Part shown: in pieces, positions 23,236 through 36,170 of the stretch
Position numbering within the stretch: the first letter of the stretch is position 1
How the letters are laid out: each line of letters opens with the position of its first letter
Assembly: GCF_019175385.1 (NCBI RefSeq)
Contig: NC_083337.1
Location: forward strand, 22,452,385-22,516,384
Source of the DNA: Lycium barbarum
Taxonomy: Eukaryota > Streptophyta > Magnoliopsida > Solanales > Solanaceae
Direction: 5' to 3'
Length of the DNA stretch: 64,000 nucleotides
The notes under the pieces: generated by a model
Seen by the model: only the letters and a program-made list of their open reading frames with translations
Told to the model about the DNA's origin: nothing
Database searches by the model: none
Translations under genes and position numbers: made by a program

Positions 23236-24791
23236 GGCCCTTTCCTATTCTTTATCTTTATATGTTTGTCGTGTATATTGATATTGAATTATGACTTGGT
23301 ATTGATGATGATATATGAGAAAATGGAGCACTTTGGTGATACAAGACTTAGTTGTGAGGTGTACTCATTAAATTTGAAAGTAAAGAGGGACATAGACTCT
23401 TTATGTTGATTGAGATGGTTTGTATGATTCATTCCATAGTCGAGTCGATTTATCTAAGTCTTAATATGACTTATGGCATTGTGACTTCTTGTACTTCATT
23501 GTTATTTTAGTGCATTTATTTACCATACTTACACCCATTTCTACATTCATACATTCATACATCATGGAAATGGTTTGGAATTGTTGAAAGGAAGGTGTTC
23601 ATATATACCCTTCACTAATTGATTGAGATAGCTGTATAATTAGGCAATGGTTGAGCAGGTGAGTCTTGTTATGACTTGTTTTACTATGACTGTACTGCAT
23701 TGTTTCTAGCCTTGATATGTGTTCTTGAGTTATTCATTGTGATTTGATCATGAGGCATTGTTGATGAGATTTTGAGATGGAACATATACATCTATTAAGG
23801 CACATTTGACAGGCGTGACGATGTGGCCTAGTTGTGAGCTCGTGGTCAGAGGTTCGTTTCGGAACGAGTGGTACATGGACACCATGGGTCCTCTGCGGGC
23901 CATGACTATTTAGGGAAAACATTACCATTTAGCATGTGTGTACAGGTTTGGAGTATTTGGCCAGTGCATTGCACATCATTATATTTTGCATTGCACTTCA
24001 TTACATTTTATTCTGCATTATTATATGGCTCGTTTAGTTCAGATTTTGGTATGGTTTGTTGAAACGGCTGTTGTGGTATAAATATGATAATTGACTGAGT
24101 GAAATTGCGGATTAGTGACTTTACCTAGGGTCAGAGTTTGGACTTTTGATTATCGAGTGAGATTATTGAGACTGGACAGACTTGTGGTTTATAAGCTTCA
24201 TCTTAGGCTGTGATTTAGTTATGGGATATTCTGTGACATGGATTTGAGTATTATGTGCCTATCTGTTTATCTTGTTGATTTTATGCTTATATGCGTGAAC
24301 TAATCTTAGTCGGCCTATGATGCTTATCGGTACATAGTGTTTGTACTGATACTACCTTGCTACACCCTTTTTGAGCGCAGATTGTGTTCCACAGATTTCA
24401 CCCAGATCACATCTCTATCTTGAAGCTAGTTTGCTTGATCAGATTTGAGGGTGATCTTCTATCTATACCATGCCGCTTGAAGATCTTTCTTTCCAGATGT
24501 CTACTTTCATTCCAGAAATTATTTATTATTATATTTGACAAATATTTCATTCTTTCCTTGTATGATGACTTTCAGATTTTGGGAATTTAATATTTTGACT
24601 TCTGCACTTATATTATTTATCATTTATGACTTGGTTAGACTATTTATTTATTCACTTATTTATTGATTGTTAGAGTATAAATGATTAAAAAAGTTGAAAT
24701 TGGCTAGTGATTAATGGGTTAACGGGTAATGGTTCGCCTACTAGTGATAATAAGGTAGGTGCCCGCACGATCGGTAATTAAGGTCGTGACA

Positions 24792-25074
24792 GAATTAGAA
24801 TCACGAAGAAACATCATTCAATCCTTACTTCTATTCAAGACCCAAATCCCAACCTATGGAATGGGTTTTATGAACTACAAAGATGAAATTAGGAATCTAT
24901 TGGTCTCAAAATGAAATTAATGTTCTAGATAATCAATTACCATAAATTCTAAGCTAGAAGAACTAACAGATCACTTAAATTCGGATTCTAGGCAAAACCC
25001 CCAAATTTGGGTATAAACCCTAACTTTAATTCTCACAAATTGGTCAATAATAATTAAGGAATCATGTTTATATA
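24792..25074 (-). repeat. Right LTR of element C, segment 2
   Basis: Continues 16865-17110 of the left LTR (TATGGAATGGGTTTTATGAA, CAAATTTGGGTATAAACCC) between inserts D and E. Confidence 0.85.
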
Positions 25075-27908
25075 TGTAACGACCCGTTTGGTCGTTATAG
25101 TCTCCTCAACATTTTTTTCCGTTCCCGAGCATTGGTTAGCTCACTTTTGACCCGAGGGGACTGTTGACACGCTTCTCGAGTTGTCTAGGCCGGATTCGGA
25201 CAACTTTTGTAAAAATATAGTTTAAAGTGAAAAATGGTTGACCCAAAGTTGATTTTTAGGCAAACGGAAAGTTGACTTTTAGGGAAACAGACCTTTTCCG
25301 AAATTTTATGTATTCCGAGAGGTTTGGATGGTCGTTTAGAACCCGTATGAGTATTTGGTTCAGTTTCCCAATGCATTTGGATGCATGTCGGGACTTGGAA
25401 TGGGAAATTGGAATTAAGGCATCGGGGGTTGACTCAACCAACGAGGCCTACGTTGGAAATTTCGAGACCACGGGCGCGTTCGCAACGTAATTTTGTGTGG
25501 GTCTGTGTGTTTGGTTTGTGAGCAGATCGCCTCGGGAATAATCCGGGATTTCGGTTAAAGACTTAGAAAATTCAGGAATTTCTGGTGTCTGGTGCTCGCA
25601 ATGGCAGCACTAGAGCCGCCCTAGCGGCACTGCTGTGGTGGTTTCATGACCGCTGGGGCGGCCATGTGTAATGTTGGCTCTACCGGTGTGGCGGCATCCC
25701 AGCTGCCGTAGCGGCATCGCTACCGCCGTGGCAGTGACGGGCAGTTAATTGTAATTAAATGTGTCTTAAATAAGTTCTAGACCCTCATTATTTCTCATCT
25801 CGATATTTGAGCATGGGGAAACTGTTCTTTGAGATAATTTGAAGAAATTCTTGGAGGTAAAACTTGCCTAATCCTTTACCCTTCCTTAATCATAATCATC
25901 TTAGATTTTCCTATTCCCTTTAACAATTCCTTAGAGATGGAATATGAGAGAAGGTTTTTGAAGAACATTTCCCTAGATTATTAATGATAAATTGATGATG
26001 GTTATGCTAAAACTTGATGAATCTAAGCTTGTTAATCACGTATCTTCCACTTTTAACGTTGAATTTCGGATTTGGAGATTTAGAGTTTATACCCAATTTG
26101 GGGGTTTTTGCTTGAAATCAGATTTAGGCCAATCCTTGAGTTAAATCAACAATTAGTGGTTGGGTTATGATCACCGAGTACTTAATTTGGTATTTTCCCC
26201 CCGAACTTCCTGTTTTGCCCTTGTGGGCCCATTTTCCCAAATTCTAGGGTTAGAATTGACCTAATTGAAATCATAGCAATATTAGTATCATTGTTCATGA
26301 TTTCTAATATAGAATTCAATTATGCTTAGACTACTTTGGTCTGAGCTTCAGAGGAAGGGCAAGGCAAAAGAGTGACTTGTTGGTGATGCGGTTCGACAGT
26401 CCAGGTAGGTTATCGTTTACCTTTGATGAGACTTCGTATAGTGAATCACATATTTAGATTATAATGTCGGAGACAACATGTGAACCTTCGACTATGAAGT
26501 TGGGATGGATATTTCCTTAGGTTGGGCCCTGATGTGTGTTGGGACTAGCCACGCCGTTATGTGTGCTTGATTGTTTAATTGTGTTTGCTTGATGCTGTGT
26601 GTAGTTGGTAGTTATCGAGTTCTGTTTTGTCGTCTTGATTTGGATATAATTGACATACCCGTTTTTGGTATTTGTACTCGATATATGTTGGCGTACCTAC
26701 TGCTAGTACTCGAGTTATTGATATATGTTGGCGTACCCACTGATTGTACTTGACTTGATATATGTTGTCATACCCACTGTTGGTATTGTGATGTGATACG
26801 TTGTTGGCATACCTCGTTTCGATACTTGTGATATTGAACCTGATCGTTAAGGATTGACATATGCATTACACGCATTATCTCATATTCAGGCATGGCCGAT
26901 AGTCGGTGATGATCCGGTATCGTTGATTGAGCGAATTGATGTTTGATAAACTCTTTTACTTGAGTGATTGTGAAAAGGCCGATGTTCGAAGATCCATTCC
27001 GGAATCGTTGATTATATAAAACTGATATTTGATGAACTCTTTTACTTTAGTGATTGTGAGAAGGCCGATGTCCGAGGTTTAATTCCGGAATCGTTGATTT
27101 GTGTGAAATGGATATTTGACCGACTCTTTTATTTGAGTGACTGTGAGGAGGCCGATGTACGACGAGCTATTTCGGGCATCATTGTTGCATGGCCGATTCT
27201 GATGTTATCCCGAAATCGTTGTTAGTGCACGGACTCCACGGGTCCCCCAGGGTGGTGCCGGTGAGACTCCCTCTGTGAACAATTAGCCAGGGTCCCGTCT
27301 GTTTGTTGGGCAAAGATCCAAGATGGGTGGCACTTAGACTTCGTGAGTCACGCTGGGTTGTGCTATCGAGACGTCGATATTTCCGTCCGGAGTATATGTG
27401 TACACCTCATTTGCATGGCATGGCATCGCATTCATACCATTATTGCACTGCATTGCATTATGACTTGATTGAGATGTTGTGGTGATTGGATTGTGATGAT
27501 TCTATTGTGGTGATTGGATTGAATCGGATATACTCAGACTTATCATATTTGGGTTTAGATGCTTACATAGGTGATGACAGATACTCGGTCGCGATTATAT
27601 TGTCTCATGCTTGGTTGGTTTATTTGTTTATTTTCTTTATTTTTTGAATTGTGTTAACTATGCTTAGTCGGCCGATGATGCTTACCAGTACTGTTGTTTG
27701 TACTGACCTACACTTGTTGCATTCTTTTATGAATGCAGAGTACCAGGTCAGATCTACTTCTCTGACCCGTGGCAGATCGACTCTTCAGCTTCCACTCGAG
27801 TTTCCAGGGTAAGCATGGCGTCCGCTGACCTTGAAGACTTTCCTATTACATGTCTTACTTTTATTCGAGAGACATAGATATTATGTATTAGTACTTCCAG
27901 ATTGTATT

Positions 27909-29399
27909 TGTTATATCCCGTAATTTTAAACGTCGGATTATTTGTAAGCTGAGGTGGGGCCCACACGTTAAGATTTTTTTTGGAACATGTGACAAGTCAT
28001 ATGAATCACATATGTGAAGTTAAACACAACTCAAGAAGGACCCTTGGGACAAATCAAAGTGCAAGTCCTCCAAACGAATATTTTTAAGAAAACGTTTTCG
28101 GGTGATCTGACTTCTAGGGGCAAACACGGTATTATAAGTTTGGAATTTGGAAAATTACAAAGAAATAGAAGTTGTAGATAATTGAATTAGCTTTCCAACC
28201 ATAGGTCGTGGGTTCCCAGGTGACGTCGGTACAAGGAGATATGGACGTTTTAAGGTCGAAAGGTCAGTGGGCTAGGCCCAACTCGGGACCAACCGGGTTA
28301 GGCCCAAAAAAGAAATGAATGAAATTAAGGCCCAACCCATAGGGTGGCCGGCCATGGCTAAATGGATCGGCTGCCGACGCCTCGGCAATATGACATGTTC
28401 TATTTTTATATATATATGAGCAAGAAAAGATTTTCAACGGAAAGCTAAGCTATGATATGATACGCTATGCCATGATATGATACGCTACGACAAGCTATGC
28501 TATGATATGATAAGCTATGCTATGATATGACAAGTTACGCTATGGCATGATACACTATGACACACTATACTATGACATTGACATGATATAACACGATACG
28601 ACATGCTGTAGTAAGACATGACATTACACGATATAATATGCCATGATAAGACACGATAGGATACGACCTGATATGCCACGATAGGATACGACCTGATATG
28701 CCACGATAGGATACGATAGGGCACAATAGGACACGATACAACAAGATACGACATAATATAAGTTCTATTTTCTACGTTCATGGAGGGGAAACGTTTTTAA
28801 AAGGGAAAGACAAGCCATGCATGATAGCCGCCCAAAAAGGGGCCTTCCTATGTACAGGTTACTTTCTTGCCTCGTTATATGTCCTGTGACTCCATGATAT
28901 TATTAATCGCACTCTATGTTATTGCTTGCATTGTCTTCCATGCCTTACATACTCGGTACACTATTCGTACTGACGTCCCTTCTTGTGGACGCTGCGTTTC
29001 ATGCCGCGCAGGTCAGCAGACAGGTGGACGTGATCCTTAGAAGCTCTACCAGCCGCACTTGACAGCGCTCCAGTTGTTCCGGAGCCTCACTCCAGCGGTA
29101 CTATTTTATGCATATACATTCGGGCTTGGTAGCACCCCGGCCCTTTCTATGTATAAGTGTACTATGTCTAGAGGCTCGTAGACAGATACGTACAGTCAGT
29201 CAGATACAGATATATGTATAGTGTTTTGGCATGTTAATATTGTTGTACAAGGTAATAACGGAGTTTATTAGTTTATGTTCAAGGAAAAAAAAATGGCTCG
29301 GTTTACACGGCTTGCTAAGAGGTACAGGTAAGACGATAGATAAGGGGTGCTCGGTACAAGTATCGGGTACTCGTCACGGCCCCTAGTCGGGTCGTGCCA
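27909..29399 (+). mobile_element. Solo LTR (LTR-F), 1491 bp, nested in LTR-E
   Basis: Starts TGTTATATCCCG and ends GGGTCGTGCCA, with a perfect 5-bp duplication GTATT (27904-27908 and 29400-29404). Same family as LTR-K (43374-45901), which reads TGTTATACCCCGTATTTT on minus. It is three levels deep: F in E in the LTR of C. Confidence 0.9.
28440..28750. repeat. Degenerate tandem repeat TATGATATGATACGC-type in LTR-F
   Basis: About 300 bp of units 10-25 bp long built on the words GATACGA, ATGATA and ACGATAGGATACGAC, including near-perfect copies of GATATGCCACGATAGGATAC. The long minus-strand frame over it (28515-28781) is a by-product of the repeat. Confidence 0.85.
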
Positions 29400-29626
29400 G
29401 TATTATTCTCCCTAGATGCTTTTGTATTATTCAGACTAGACCCTGGGGGTATTTACTGTCTTCCACACTCTTATCTATCTATATATATAGTGAGACTTAT
29501 GGATTTATTGATTTCCGCTACTTAACTTTCTTCAATTTATGTATTAGTTCATTGTTGGGACAAGGGTTTGCTTACCGAGGTGGGAAGGTAAGTGCCCGCA
29601 CGGCCTAAGCAAAATGGGTCGTGACA

Positions 29627-30331
29627 ATATAGCTACTACTCATCAATTCCATACTTAATCAAGGTTAATCCACCAACAAATTAAGGTTTTATAATTGACA
29701 ACTTATTCAAGAAAGAAACCCAAAAACCCTCTATAATTCATCAACAAGTAATGGGTGATTCAAGTCTGTCAATCATTATCTCAACAACTTTCATGCTTAA
29801 GGAATCTAAACCCACAATGATTCTCACTTTGGAAGACTAAAACCCATTTGGAGAAGAAACCATTAAAAAAACCCCATTTTATTCTTCAAGTTCTAAAGAA
29901 TTCTAGCATTTAATGGAGGCTAGCTAGGGTAGATTATAAGAATATAACGAAGTAAAAGGGTGGAATCACTTACCAATGAGAAGAATTTGCCAGGAAACCT
30001 TGAAAAGCTCCCAAAATATCCTTAGAACCAAGTATGAGGTTATGAGGCAATTAAGGATTTTCACTTAAGACTTTATACTCAACTCATCTCGTCACCAGCT
30101 TCAGCGCCCACTATACCGCTTCAGAAGTGCCGCTTCAGCTGTCTCTGATCTCTTCAGCGGTCCATCCCAATTCCATGTGGCTGCTATAGTGGCAGGGCTA
30201 CCGCTTTTGCGGTACTGTTGCCGCGGTCTTGGTGCAATGGTCCTGGTGCCGCCATAGCTAGCACCAAGCAACAGAATTCTCATGTTTTACAATCTCAACC
30301 CAAAATCCTGACTATTACCTGAGGCCATTTG
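29627..30331 (-). repeat. Right LTR of element C, segment 3
   Basis: Matches 17107-17668 of the left LTR, then continues about 60 bp beyond the point where the left LTR is truncated. Contains the CGCTTCAGCGG-type GC-rich block. Confidence 0.85.
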
Positions 30332-32863
30332 TGTCACGACCCAACCAGAGGGCCATGCCCGGCTCCCGAAGCTAACACACCGAACACCTCGAAACATACA
30401 TCTCATAATCATTTCTGGGTGGACCATAAAGGCAGCTCATGGATATCATAATTTGTAAGGACATGTATCACAATATAACGACACATCTCTATATAATCTT
30501 CAACAATTATGCCCATCGTCACCAGCCGACAAGGCTACTAAAATGTTATACAACGATACGAACCAGTAGGGTTATGAAACGTCTAACTGTACACACACAT
30601 GTCTACTAGGCTCTACATAAAATACAAGGGACCATGAAGACCAATACCAATAGACTGCATCTCCGAAGTAAGTAGAGTGCTCCTGAGAATCCGCTGATAA
30701 AGTACCTACGGATCTGATCCATCTCGCTGCCTACCGGCTGGCATGAGTGTAGCGTCCACAAGAAAGGACGTCAGTACGAATAATGTATTGAGTATGTATG
30801 GCATGAATAGTAATATGATTAAAGGATGAAGAATAATGTAAGATAAAGGAACCGTTTATATCTCATGATACCTTTTAAGGCATTCATCATGCGTACTTAA
30901 CCGTTTTCTAGATGAAAAATTTCATATATCCACATACATACCTATACAATATTGGTACCCGGCCATAGTAGGACTCGTAATATCTATACCTGGCCCCTTC
31001 GGGACTCGGTCATATCTGTACCCGGCCCCTTCGGGACTCGGTCATATCTGTACCCGGCCCTTTTGGGACTCGATCATATCTGTACCCAGCGCTTTCGAGA
31101 CTCGATTATATCTGTACCCGGCCTTTTGGGACTCGGTCATATCTGTACCCTGTCCTTTTGGGACTCGATCATATCTGTACCCGGCCCTTTCAGGACCCGG
31201 TCATATATGACTATATATATACATATATAAGAGTACATAAATAAAAGCACATCATCATCATCGTTATAATTCTCACCATATCTTTCCTTAGAGGATCAAC
31301 TATCGTAAGATGAGATCAATAGTGTCATGAGAGTATCAAGAACGATGAACTTGGATAGCTTTGGAAATGGAATTATCATCATCGCTATATCGCACCTCGA
31401 AGGAACAAGTATTATGAGGTGAGATCAACAAAAATGGATAAAATCAAGGAGATCATGAAATAAGCTCAATAATCTCATAATAGCATCAAATCCATAAGTT
31501 TTGGAGTCTCAAAAAATGGAATCATCATCATGGAACATACTCATTTTTAGCATCATAAGAAACTCTAAGAATGATGAACTTCTAACTGTTTGGAATAAAA
31601 ATGTTATGGAAAAGATATATATGTTCATAAGAAAGGAATCATGCCTTTAGAAAGAAAGGGACTAACCTTAACATACCTTTCTGGTCTTCTACTACTTAGC
31701 GCTTATCCTTCCAAGCTCGTAAATCTACATTCAAGAGAATTCATACTACTATTAGGTTTATCGTCATATGCTTATCTTAAGTCTTCAAATTAAACCCCTT
31801 TAGAATTCGCCGAAATTCGGGCAACATCTCCTCTGTTTATATCCCTAGCCCGAAATCACAATACCAACAACTAACAGAACAACAACAACACTAACACGAA
31901 CAACATCATCATCAATACCAAAACATTTCATAAAACATCCCACACGATGTTTATCAACATACAATAACAATATACACTTCCTTTCTTCCCACTCAAGGAG
32001 CATAATCTCATCAACACACCAACAACATTAGATACCATCCATATACATGGAAATTAGCCCAACAACACGGCTACAACATGTTCAAAACAATCCATAAACA
32101 CAACAACTACAACACAACACTTTATGACCTTTCCTCCATGACTATTTTAACTTTTAAGACTTGCTAAACCTTCAAATCAACTCAACCTAAGAGATAGGAT
32201 GAAGAACATACCTTATACTTGAAGACCGTTAGCCACACCAACTTTCTTCAAGACCAAACTCACCACAACATCAAGTAGAAACAAGAACAATCACTTTTCA
32301 TGAACTAGTTTGGTGTAATCTTGTTGAATTCTTGATTTAAGGGGTTATAAGTGTTTAAGAGAAGTGTATGGATGTGTCTAGAAATCAAAAGAAGTGTAAA
32401 TGATGAAAAAAGAGGAATAATAGGGTATTTATACCCTTTGAAAGTCGGTTCCACCGACTTTCCAAGTGGGGCCCGCGGGGAAGCCATTTGGCAGCTTAGA
32501 GGCTTATCTTAAAATGCCCATAATTCGCTACTCCGATGTCGTATTGACGAATTGTTTGTTGCGTTGCAAACTAGACTTCCTGAAATTCAGTTTAGGCTTT
32601 TTTTTTCACCTCAAAATTGCTGATATACTAGGAAATATACCTGTCTAATGTTGACCTAAAATTTCTGTCAAAAATTCTGCCAATTTTTTTCCAAATTTTC
32701 GACCAACTTATTTTCTTCAATTTGCTTGATCCCGGAACCTTTAGACACTTACTTAACACTTGTTAAGAGTATTCCTTTACCCTATAAGGGTTCCATGACC
32801 CCTCCGAGACTTTGTTAGTTTACTCACAATGCAAACGACGCGAAAAATTTTTGGGGTGTCACA
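30332..32863 (-). mobile_element. Solo LTR (LTR-G), 2532 bp
   Basis: Plus strand begins TGTCACGACCC and ends GGGTGTCACA; perfect 5-bp duplication ATTTG (30327-30331 and 32864-32868). No internal domain. It contains the most regular minisatellite of the window (30950-31205). Confidence 0.9.
30950..31205. repeat. Minisatellite, about 8 units of 30-32 bp
   Basis: Units of TACCCGGCC(CCTT)(C/T)GGGACTCGGTCATATCTG, highly regular with 1-3 changes per unit. It translates into a repetitive protein on plus (30952-31230), but there is no reason to think it is expressed. Confidence 0.92.
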
Positions 32864-33073
32864 ATTTGCTCACATACCATATATACAGACATATATTAAA
32901 ACACGTTACAAACTCACTAGTGGCCTCCGAATTCCCATCGGAGGTCACGTTGATGGAGTCAACCCCCAATACCTCAAATCCAACTTCCCAACCAAAGTTT
33001 TGAAATTCACCTGAGTGCATTGGAAACCGAACCGAATATACGCACAAGTTCTAAAAGACCATCCGGACCTCTC
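32864..33073 (-). repeat. Right LTR of element C, segment 4
   Basis: The reverse complement matches LTR-E at about 25311-25470 (GAGAGGT..GGATGGTC.TTTAGAAC, GGGGGTTGACTC). About 150 bp of the LTR expected beyond 33073 is missing, lost together with the right part of element H. Confidence 0.8.
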
Positions 33074-34792
33074 TGTAACACCCCGTAAACTTGAACTAGA
33101 TGTGAATGTGTAAAACTCTAGTATTAATATGATATTATATCTATATGAAACCATTCTTGATGAATTCGGGTGGAAGATGGTCGTTTTGATGTCAAACCAA
33201 CTAGTGAAGTTCTTAAGGCCTCTTAAATTCGCCTAAGTTCTGGGAGGTCTATCTTCTGGGCAATTTTCATAAAAATGTGTTACAAATTTGAAAAAACTCC
33301 CTTGATGAAAGTTGTAGATCTGTGAAATAAATTTCCAACGGTAGGTTGCCCAACCCAAGAAAGGTTGCGTACAAAAAGTTATGCCCGTTTTACTGAAGCC
33401 TGTCTTCGCTGGAAATTTGGCCTGTGTTACGGGCCGTAACATGGAAACGTAACGTCTCAAAAATCACCAGAACTCTCTGGAAATTTCCACTAAAGGACGG
33501 TCCAAAGAACAGTCCGTAACAGGAAGGACGGTCCGTCCTTCGGGTGCGTCTTTAGGCTCGTTTTCACCAGAAAAATATAAATAAGACACTTGTTTTGTTT
33601 ATTCCTCCACTTTCTAAACAACCCTAAGGACGAAAATCATTCCTCCAAGTCTTCAAATCAAAGGTAAGGACATCCTTAACATTTCTAATTCATTCTAACA
33701 CCAAACCCATGATTTTTAACATGATTCTTGTGACGAAAACCTAGGGTTTGCAACATAATTCTTCCCATAGTGATTCAAGCTAGGGTTTGGGTGTTCTTCA
33801 TTAGAAAAGTGAATTGTTAAACCTTGTTTAACAAATTAAAGTATGTCTTTCTTTTAAAAACTTATTTTGAATGAAAATCACTTTTTGAAACTATTGTGGG
33901 AAGTATAAATTTTGTTCAAGATTCTTTAATGAATGAAAGGAAAAACAATCTTTTCATGTTTTTTGAACTCTAATTCATGTCTAAATGGTAGTTAATGTGT
34001 GTGAGGGAACAAACCCACATTAAACCTAGATTGTAATATTCCCTATATATGTATAAGATATTATGAATGTTTTCCTCTATGAGAGATGCTTAGTAATGCT
34101 AGTTAAGAGTTGGTAATGACATTCTCATTGGTGAATTGGGACATGGAAATCTTTCTAAAGAAGTTGCACATTTTCAAAACATTGATTGGAATGACTTATT
34201 CTCTCGATATGTCATAATGAACTTTAATGTTATTGATGGTGTGACTACTTTGAGACAATTTGTGAATCGGCTTCTATGCTATGAACTTTATTGTTGTGTT
34301 TGTCCTAGCTACTCAGGAGGAAGGGTAGACACTATGGATCCTAGTGTGGTAATTGCCTAGACATTCGGGAGGAAGAGTGGCCACTACCGGGTTCGCTATC
34401 CAGAATGCGGTTAATGCCTAGCTATTCGGGCTGTCCGGGCCACCCTATTGATTTACTTATTTATTACATTAGTTGTCCGGGCTGTGTCCCGATGAGTCAG
34501 AGTATAACCTCTTTATCCTAGAAGCTCCATAGTATACATTCTTGTGGGTAGTTGTTGAGTTTTGTGTAACTCTTTGGCATTTGTCACGTTTTGATTAACT
34601 TTTATGATATTAAAGACTTCCGCTTATTTAGTTCATATATGCATGATTTGTTTACCTTTATTTTATAAACTGTTGGAGGCGAATGTTGAACCTGGCGGGT
34701 TCGAGTGTTATTATTGTATCGTTTAGGTTCTTCCGATGTTGTTCATGACGTCCGATGCCGGTCACGTCTAGGGTGGGTTTTGGGGCGTGACA
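33074..34792 (+). repeat. 5' LTR of element H, 1719 bp
   Basis: Starts TGTAACACCCCGTAAAC and ends GGGGCGTGACA directly before the primer site. Contains short GGACGGTCCGT palindromic motifs (33490-33540) and, near its 3' end, repeats of TAGCTATTCGGGCTGTCCGG-like sequence (34300-34490). No 3' LTR remains for comparison. Confidence 0.88.
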
Positions 34793-34796
34793 AGCT

Positions 34797-34808
34797 TGGT
34801 ATCAGAGC
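34797..34808 (+). other. Primer-binding site, tRNA-Met type
   Basis: TGGTATCAGAGC lies 4 bp after the LTR end, the standard initiator tRNA-Met primer site of plant LTR retrotransposons. Confidence 0.93.
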
Positions 34809-35016
34809 CTAGGTTTAAATACGTCCTAGGATTGTGGTCGAAGGGGAGCTGTGTCTAGTGGAGTTTTCCTTGTGCAGCCTGATCACCTACATGACCGAGA
34901 AACTCCTAAGACATTTATAGGTGTTTCCTATTCTTCTTGATTCTAGATTGTGCTATAGAGCTTAAAGTCCTTTTTAGGATCGTTCTAATTCGCTCGTTAA
35001 TTCGTGCCTTGCAGAA

Positions 35017-35944
35017 ATGACTCTGACGCGATCCAAAAATGGTAAACGAGGATGTCCCGTGAAGGTTAACTGAAATCTTGGGGGCGCGAATGCTGGTAAT
35101 GGAAATGATGCTGGAAATCAAGCACCACCCCCGACACCGCCTGCTCCTGCTGTTCCTGTTGCGGGTGCACCTGAGATTGGTAATATGCCAACGGCTATTC
35201 AAATGTTGACGACATTGGTTGCTGCTCAGCAGCAGCGTGGAGGTGTGGGACCTCACGGTGGAGGCTGGCTTAAGCTATTCCTTGACTTGAAGTCACTAGA
35301 GTTCTTTGGGTCACGAGAGATGGATGACCCCCAACACTTTATAGATGAGACCTTCAAGGCATTAAAGGCAATGGATGCCCGTGATTCTGAAGCTGTAAGG
35401 CGTGCTTCTTATCAGTTGAAGGATATTGCTCACGTATGGTTTGCGATGTGGGAATCTGAGAGGGTGACACTGCTTTAGCTCCGACATGGGCTGAATTTGA
35501 AGAGGCATTCATGGAAAGGTTCTTGTCTGATGAGGAAAGAATTGCTATGGCTACGAAGTTTGAAAAGCTAGAGCTAGGTAACAAATCAGTTCGTGAGTAT
35601 AGTTTGGAGTACACCCGTCTGTCAAGGTATGCTTTATGCATGATTCCGACTGAAAAGCATAAGTTGACTCGTTTTGTGAAAGGCTTGGTACCACGTATCA
35701 AGTCTGCATGTGTTGCTGTTGCTATGTCTCCTACTTGCAATTTCTCATCTCTTGTTGGGTTTGCTGAACAACAAGAGAGTTGGAAAAATGAAGAGAGGGT
35801 GGATCGAGGTCAGAACAAGAAGGCCAGATCGGCGGGTGGTTTCAGTGGTAATAATTATATGGGAGGGCAGAGTAAAGGGTATTCTGCACCTGCTCAGTCT
35901 GGCGCTTATTCCCCTGCTAGTATGCCTTCTGGTTGGCAAGGTCA

Positions 35945-35975
<31 letters not shown>

Positions 35976-36165
35976 TATAATAATAATAATGGTAGTTTTC
36001 GCAGGGAAGTAGTCGTCCGCCAGCGTGGGAAGATCGTATCTGTCATCACTGTGGTATTAGGGGGTATCTTAAGAGGGAATGCAGAATGTGGCTACGCGAG
36101 ATGGCTGCTATGTCTAATCAAAAGAATAATTCTCCTGCTTCTGCATTTGCTAAAAATCCACCTGC
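35017..36165 (+). pseudogene. gag of element H
   Basis: From the ATG at 35017 the frame reads MTLTRSKNGKRGCP and meets a stop at 35071. It reopens in frame through DLKSLEFFGSREMDDPQHFIDE and VWFAMWE, then shifts frame near 35465-35480 to WAEFEEAFMERFLSDEERIAM and EYSLEYTRLSRYA. It shifts again near 36000. The capsid pattern (F.G....P..FIDE, W..F...F..RF.., YA..Mi.TE..K..RFV.GL) is Ty3/gypsy gag. The nucleocapsid knuckle at 36041-36082 reads CHHCGIRGYLKREC: the His of CCHC is Tyr. A poly-Asn AAT microsatellite (35946-35995) precedes it. LTR-I interrupts the sequence right after. Confidence 0.88.
35946..35995 (+). repeat. (AAT)n microsatellite coding poly-Asn in gag
   Basis: About 16 triplets AAT with one TAT interruption, in the gag linker before the zinc knuckle. 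Confidence 0.92.
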
Positions 36166-36170
36166 TGGTA

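Larger units (their letters stand above)
21502..24791 (+). mobile_element. Solo LTR (LTR-D) carrying a plastid DNA insert
   Basis: TGTAATGACCC...GGTCGTGACA with a perfect 5-bp duplication GAATT (21497-21501 and 24792-24796). The empty site is visible in the left LTR of C near 16865 (GGAATTAGAATC). It belongs to the same LTR family as C, E, J and M, and inserted into a sister LTR. Without the chloroplast piece (about 22350-23235) it would be near 2.4 kb. The related minus-strand copy at 48626-49700 lacks the plastid piece. Open frames such as 21769-22158 are unsupported. Confidence 0.88.
25075..29626 (+). mobile_element. Solo LTR (LTR-E), interrupted by LTR-F
   Basis: Starts TGTAACGACCCGTTTGGTCG and ends GGGTCGTGACA, with a perfect 5-bp duplication ATATA (25070-25074 and 29627-29631); the empty site is TTATATAGCTAC at 17107 in the left LTR. 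Without F it is about 3.06 kb. It is a forward-strand relative of element C's LTR (compare 25311-25460 with the reverse of 32900-33073). It includes an inverted-repeat-rich GC block (CCGCCCTAGCGGCA...) at 25600-25740, also seen in the other members of this family. Confidence 0.9.

Noticed and set aside
30950..31205. CRISPR-like array of about 30-bp units
   Set aside because: Units are contiguous without unique spacers and lie in a plant LTR.
30952..31230. A repetitive protein on plus with recurring GLGHICT-type units
   Set aside because: By-product of a 30-32-bp minisatellite inside a solo LTR; no promoter or codon evidence.
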